DNA of 32,442 bases from Actinomycetes bacterium (GTDB lineage Bacteria > Actinomycetota > Actinomycetes > Propionibacteriales > Nocardioidaceae): positions 1-32,442 of the forward strand of contig JAEZEJ010000137.1 of the NCBI GenBank assembly GCA_023417775.1, in the 5' to 3' direction. The position numbers and the translations under genes were made by a program. Positions within the stretch are counted from its first letter, which is position 1. Every line of letters begins with the position of its first letter. The notes under the pieces were generated by a model that saw nothing but the letters and a program-made list of their open reading frames with translations, searched no databases and was not told the origin of the DNA. Below are positions 29,295 to 32,442 of the stretch, in pieces.

Positions 29295-30560
29295 GTGCCG
29301 CAGACCATCGTCGAGAAGATCCTCGCCCGCACCGCCCGGCGCGACGAGGTGCACGCCGGGGAGAACCTCCCCTGCCGACCCGATCACATGATCGCCTACG
29401 ACTTCCCCGGCTACACCGATGTGATGTTCCGTCAGATGCACGACGACTTCGGCATCACCGAGCTCGCCGAACCCGAGCGCTACCTGGTCTTCATCGACCA
29501 CATGCTCACCCGAGGCGATCGGCGCGAGGAGGACGTCCACCGCGTCACCCGCGAGTGGTGCGACTACTACGGCATCACGCTGCACGAGGCCGACGGCATC
29601 GGCCATCAGGTCATGGCCGAGCGCAGCTACGCAGCACCCGGCCGGTTCCTCATCCACTTCGACGGTCATATCTCCGGCGCGGGCGCCTTCAACGCCCTCG
29701 GCTGGGGCGTGCGCCGCGATCTCCTCGAGGGATGGGTGAAGGGCGAGCTCTTCCTCGACATCCCCGCGACCACCCGCTTCGAGCTGGTCGGCGAGTTCCA
29801 GCCGGGCGTGGACAGCCGCGACCTGGTCCACGAGATCATCGCGCGTCTCGGCGCCGACGGCTGTGCGCACCAGGTGATGGAGTTCGGCGGACCCGGAGCT
29901 CGGACCATGAAGATCGACCATCGCCAGTCGCTGTGCGGCATGGCCATGTTCACCGGAGCCGTGTCGGCGATCTTCGAGCCCGATGAGCTGATGCTCGAGC
30001 ACGTGGGCCGTCTCACCGACGGCCCCGTCGAGCCGGTCCGGCCCGATGCGGACGCGACCTATGCCGCTGTCCACACCATCGACCTGACGCAGTTGCGGCC
30101 GCGGGTCGTGACTCCCGGCTCCGCCCGCTCGGCCAATACGATGCACGCCGAGGATCTCGCGGACACGCGGGTCACGAAGGCGTTCATCGGGTCCTGCGCG
30201 AGCGGGCGGATCGAGGACATCCGCGCGGCCGCATCGGTCCTCGACGGCCGGACTGTCGCCCCGGGTGTCACGCTCAATGTCGTCCCGACCTCGCAGGCCG
30301 TGCACGATCAGGCCGAACGCGAGGGACTGCTCGACGTGCTGCGCGATGCCGGCGCACGGATCGCGCGGTCCAGCTGCGATTTCTGCTTCGGATACGAGCG
30401 ACCCCTGGAACCCGAGGATGTCTGCATCTCCACCGGAGTGCTGAACATCTCCGGACGGATGGGCAGCACCGACGCGGGCATCTACATGGGCTCGGCGTTC
30501 ACGGTCGCCGCGAGCGCCGTCAACGGCCGCATCAGCGCGGCGGAGGTGGCCCCTCGATGA
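29295..30560 (+). CDS. LeuC-like hydro-lyase large subunit (aconitase superfamily)
   Basis: A 421-residue [4Fe-4S] hydro-lyase subunit. The cluster ligands are visible: Cys301 in AFIGSCASGR, and Cys361 and Cys364 in SSCDFCFG. VFIDHMLTRGD (65-75) and HFDGHISGAGAFNALGWG (121-138) are active-site strands; isopropylmalate isomerase has DSHT where this protein has DGHI. The usual SNRNF segment is replaced by STGVLNISGRMGS (379-391). The family hydrates or isomerises unsaturated diacids and triacids (aconitate, isopropylmalate, dimethylmaleate, citraconate). The start GTG follows GAGGAGG. The small subunit overlaps by four bases. It is clearly not the leucine-pathway enzyme by context; the substrate is unknown. 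Confidence 0.9.
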   Translation: MPQTIVEKILARTARRDEVHAGENLPCRPDHMIAYDFPGYTDVMFRQMHDDFGITELAEPERYLVFIDHMLTRGDRREEDVHRVTREWCDYYGITLHEADGIGHQVMAERSYAAPGRFLIHFDGHISGAGAFNALGWGVRRDLLEGWVKGELFLDIPATTRFELVGEFQPGVDSRDLVHEIIARLGADGCAHQVMEFGGPGARTMKIDHRQSLCGMAMFTGAVSAIFEPDELMLEHVGRLTDGPVEPVRPDADATYAAVHTIDLTQLRPRVVTPGSARSANTMHAEDLADTRVTKAFIGSCASGRIEDIRAAASVLDGRTVAPGVTLNVVPTSQAVHDQAEREGLLDVLRDAGARIARSSCDFCFGYERPLEPEDVCISTGVLNISGRMGSTDAGIYMGSAFTVAASAVNGRISAAEVAPR

Positions 30561-31096
30561 CGGGATACCCACCGCCTCCGGACATCATCGAGGGCCGGGT
30601 CGCCTGGGTCTTCGGCGACGACTTCGACATCGACCTCGTCATCGGGGTCGAGAACATCAAGACCTACGACGCCGATGAGCTGAGGGCCGTGACGATGACG
30701 GCCTACGATCCCACCTTCGTCGACCGCGTCCGCCCGGGCGACGTGATCGTGGGCGGCCGCAACTTCGGCTACGGGCACCCGCACTATCCGCCGATGGTCG
30801 CCCTGCGCAATCTGGGGATCGCCGCCGTGCTGGCCGAGTCCTTCTCGCCGGGCTTCTGGCGCGGTGAGACCTACAACGGGATGCCGCTGCTGACGGTCCC
30901 CCGGATCAGCACCTCGGTGCGGACCGGGGATCCCGTCGCCGTCGAATGGCGCACCGCCACCGTGCGGATCCTCCGCGCCGATGGCACACAGACGCTCACC
31001 GGGCCGCCCCCCAGCGATCGCGTCCGCCGCGTGATCAGCGCCGGCGGGTCGCTCAATCTCATGCTGGCCGAGCACCGACACGGAGAAGGATCATGA
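30557..31096 (+). CDS. LeuD-like hydro-lyase small (swivel) subunit
   Basis: A 179-residue swivel domain of the aconitase superfamily. VAWVFGDDFDIDLVIGVENI (15-34) corresponds to the FGDNIDTDQIIP strand of LeuD, and VGGRNFGYGHPHYPPMVAL (65-83) to the GxNFGCGSSREHA loop. The SSRE acid-binding residues are replaced by HPHYP, which is very unusual and implies a different carboxylate-binding mode or substrate. AVLAESFSPGFWRGETYNGMPLL (90-112) is the usual family continuation. ATG 30557 overlaps the large-subunit stop, and its own stop overlaps the transporter start, so the subunits are made in balance. Confidence 0.88.
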   Translation: MTGYPPPPDIIEGRVAWVFGDDFDIDLVIGVENIKTYDADELRAVTMTAYDPTFVDRVRPGDVIVGGRNFGYGHPHYPPMVALRNLGIAAVLAESFSPGFWRGETYNGMPLLTVPRISTSVRTGDPVAVEWRTATVRILRADGTQTLTGPPPSDRVRRVISAGGSLNLMLAEHRHGEGS

Positions 31097-32406
31097 CCGA
31101 AACGACCTCGTCCACCTCGACCGCGGCTCCCGCGGTATCGGCGTCCACCGCCCGCCGGGCCGCGATCGCCGGAGGTGTGGGAACGCTCATCGAGTACTAC
31201 GACTTCAGCGTCTACGCGTTCCTCGCGCTGACGATCGGGCCGCTCTTCTTCCCCAGCGACCGTCCCGCGGTCTCGCTGCTGCTGACCCTCGCGGTCTTCG
31301 GTTCGGCCTATGTCATGCGCCCGCTGGGCGGGTGGTTCTTCGGGCGGCTCGGCGACCGGACGGGACGGCGCAAGGCGCTCGTGGTGACCGTGGTCGCCAT
31401 GGGGGTGTGCTGTGCGCTGCTCGGCCTGCTGCCGACCTACGCTCAGGTCGGCATCCTCGCCCCCATCCTGCTGGTGCTCATCCGGCTCGCCCAGGGCTTC
31501 TCGGCCGGTGGCGAGATCGGCGGCGCGGCGACCTATATCGCCGAGTCGTCCCCGGCGGGGCGTCGCGGCATCTATGGCTCGCTCACGCCGATCGGCTCCA
31601 CGCTCGGCTTCGCGGTCGCCGCGACCGTGGTCGGCCTGGTGTCCCAGCTGACGACCTCCGAGCAGATGTCGTCCTGGGGATGGCGGATCCCGTTCCTCGT
31701 GTCGATCCCCCTCGCCGCGCTCTGCCTCTGGGCGCGGGTCAAGCTGGAGGACACTCCCGAGTTCGAGGAGATGGCCGATCAGGCCGAGGTGGTCCGCAGC
31801 CCGCTCCTGCAGGTGGTGCGCGAGCACCCCGTCTCCGTCCTGCGCGTCATCGGCATCGCGATCGCCATGAACGGGACCGGGTACATCGGACTGACCTACT
31901 TCAACATCTATCTGGTGGACGTGGGCTTCGCCCAGCAGTCGGTGTACTGGACGTCCGCCATCGCGATCGCGCTGGCCTGCGCCTCCTTCCCGATCGCGGG
32001 CATGTTGACGGATCGCTTCGGACGCCGGCCGGTGCTGCTCGGGGCCTATGCGGCCTATCTCGTGATCGCCTGGCCGGCCTTCGCGATCATGGGCGCGACC
32101 GGAAGCCTCGTCGTGGTGGCCCTGGTCTACATCGTCTACATGATGTTCAACGGCCTGGCTCAGGTTCCGGCGTTCCCCCAGTTCACGGAGCTGTTCCCAC
32201 GACAGGTCCGGTACACCGGTGTCGCCCTGGGCTTCAATATCGGCACCATCATCGCCGGTGGCAGTGCCCCGTATATCGCGGCTCAGCTGGTCGAGACGAC
32301 CGGCAGCTCGATGGCGCCGGCGTACTGGGTGATGGCCGTCGCCGCCGTCGGCATCGTCACCGTCCTGACGATGCGCGAGACCGGAAAGTCCGCGCTGCCC
32401 AAGTGA
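31093..32406 (+). CDS. MFS transporter, metabolite:H+ symporter (MHS) type
   Basis: A 437-residue, 12-helix major facilitator. GGVGTLIEYYDFSVYAFLA (27-45) is the classic MHS first helix (shared with KgtP, ShiA and citrate or tricarballylate carriers). RLGDRTGRRKALVV (about 88-101) is the loop 2-3 motif, and RLAQGFSAGGEIGGAATYIAE (about 132-152) is diagnostic for this subfamily. DRFGRRPVLLGAY repeats the loop motif in the second half. MHS carriers import carboxylates with protons. The start ATG 31093 overlaps the small-subunit stop (ATGA), with GGAGAAGGA just before. By context it imports the substrate of the adjacent hydro-lyase and lyase. Confidence 0.92.
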   Translation: MTETTSSTSTAAPAVSASTARRAAIAGGVGTLIEYYDFSVYAFLALTIGPLFFPSDRPAVSLLLTLAVFGSAYVMRPLGGWFFGRLGDRTGRRKALVVTVVAMGVCCALLGLLPTYAQVGILAPILLVLIRLAQGFSAGGEIGGAATYIAESSPAGRRGIYGSLTPIGSTLGFAVAATVVGLVSQLTTSEQMSSWGWRIPFLVSIPLAALCLWARVKLEDTPEFEEMADQAEVVRSPLLQVVREHPVSVLRVIGIAIAMNGTGYIGLTYFNIYLVDVGFAQQSVYWTSAIAIALACASFPIAGMLTDRFGRRPVLLGAYAAYLVIAWPAFAIMGATGSLVVVALVYIVYMMFNGLAQVPAFPQFTELFPRQVRYTGVALGFNIGTIIAGGSAPYIAAQLVETTGSSMAPAYWVMAVAAVGIVTVLTMRETGKSALPK

Positions 32407-32410
32407 TGGC

Positions 32411-32431
32411 CCCGCGGAGTAGCGTCGCGGG
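32411..32431 (+). terminator. Possible terminator after the transporter gene
   Basis: CCCGCG (32411-32416) pairs with CGCGGG (32426-32431) across a 9-base loop, 4 bases after the transporter stop. The window ends before any T-tract could be checked. Confidence 0.35.
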
Positions 32432-32442
32432 CGGCCTCCGCC

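Noticed and set aside
28431..30572. A 700-codon minus-strand frame opposite the lyase and LeuC-like genes
   Set aside because: No motif or hydrophobic pattern is visible, while both opposing genes have complete catalytic motifs and ribosome sites.
28419..31096. Leucine biosynthesis leuCD or methylcitrate-cycle prp locus
   Set aside because: The subunits lack the standard DSHT and SSRE motifs, the lyase has KRCPL rather than KRCGH, and no leuA/leuB or prpC/prpD gene is present in the window.

Overview
The window is a GC-rich (about 70%) bacterial chromosome segment with dense gene packing, many GTG starts and frequent 1-8 base stop/start overlaps. Gene content points to a high-GC actinobacterium: a DUF222/HNH (13E12-type) gene behind a mycobacterial-type SOS box, a small-gene plus LytR_C pair resembling Mycobacterium tuberculosis Rv0430-Rv0431, a bacterial small SRP RNA, a choice-of-anchor G surface protein with an LPRTG tail, and a two-subunit acyl-CoA dehydrogenase. 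A mycolic-acid genus such as Dietzia, Gordonia or Williamsia would fit, but the genus cannot be settled from this sequence alone.

Layout. 1-4090 (minus): an envelope-polysaccharide operon (large multipass membrane protein, DPM1-like glycosyltransferase, DUF2304 membrane protein, rhamnosyltransferase-like glycosyltransferase cut by the window edge). 4199-5551: ThrE-type threonine/serine exporter. 5784-8102: paired acyl-CoA dehydrogenase subunits, followed by a tandem array of palindromes. 8429-11530: two surface proteins around a GntR/FCD regulator. 11620-13548: DJ-1/PfpI-like protein, a tiny membrane protein, tRNA-Ser(GGA), SRP RNA and a GNAT acetyltransferase. 13620-14452: the Rv0430-Rv0431-like pair. 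14453-14976: non-coding, with a perfect palindrome, three degenerate type I-E CRISPR-like repeats and an SOS box that leads into the DUF222/HNH gene. 16289-19371: AroQ, an AGPS-like FAD oxidase divergent from a TetR regulator, and gene remnants. 19429-24095 (plus): two DUF202 proteins joined by a duplicated junction, an alpha/beta hydrolase, a YdcF-family protein, an adenosine/aminodeoxyfutalosine deaminase and a GH114-like lipoprotein. 24099-28282 (minus): a beta-lactamase-fold hydrolase with a membrane partner, a luciferase-like oxidoreductase, a small secreted Tyr-rich protein and a frameshifted MalY/PatB aminotransferase.

28341-32406 is the most notable block. A strong promoter and a candidate palindromic operator precede four tightly coupled genes: an isocitrate-lyase/PEP-mutase-family lyase, LeuC-like and LeuD-like hydro-lyase subunits, and a metabolite:H+ symporter. 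Together they look like an import-hydrate-cleave pathway for an unsaturated or branched di/tricarboxylic acid. The combination is reminiscent of dimethylmaleate hydratase plus 2,3-dimethylmalate lyase of anaerobic nicotinate breakdown, but here with its own transporter and unusual motifs. The substrate is unknown.

Recurring regulatory themes are apparently leaderless promoters (an xANNNT hexamer exactly 6 nt before GTG/ATG at several genes) and a dispersed family of intergenic palindromes whose arms begin GGTGAG.
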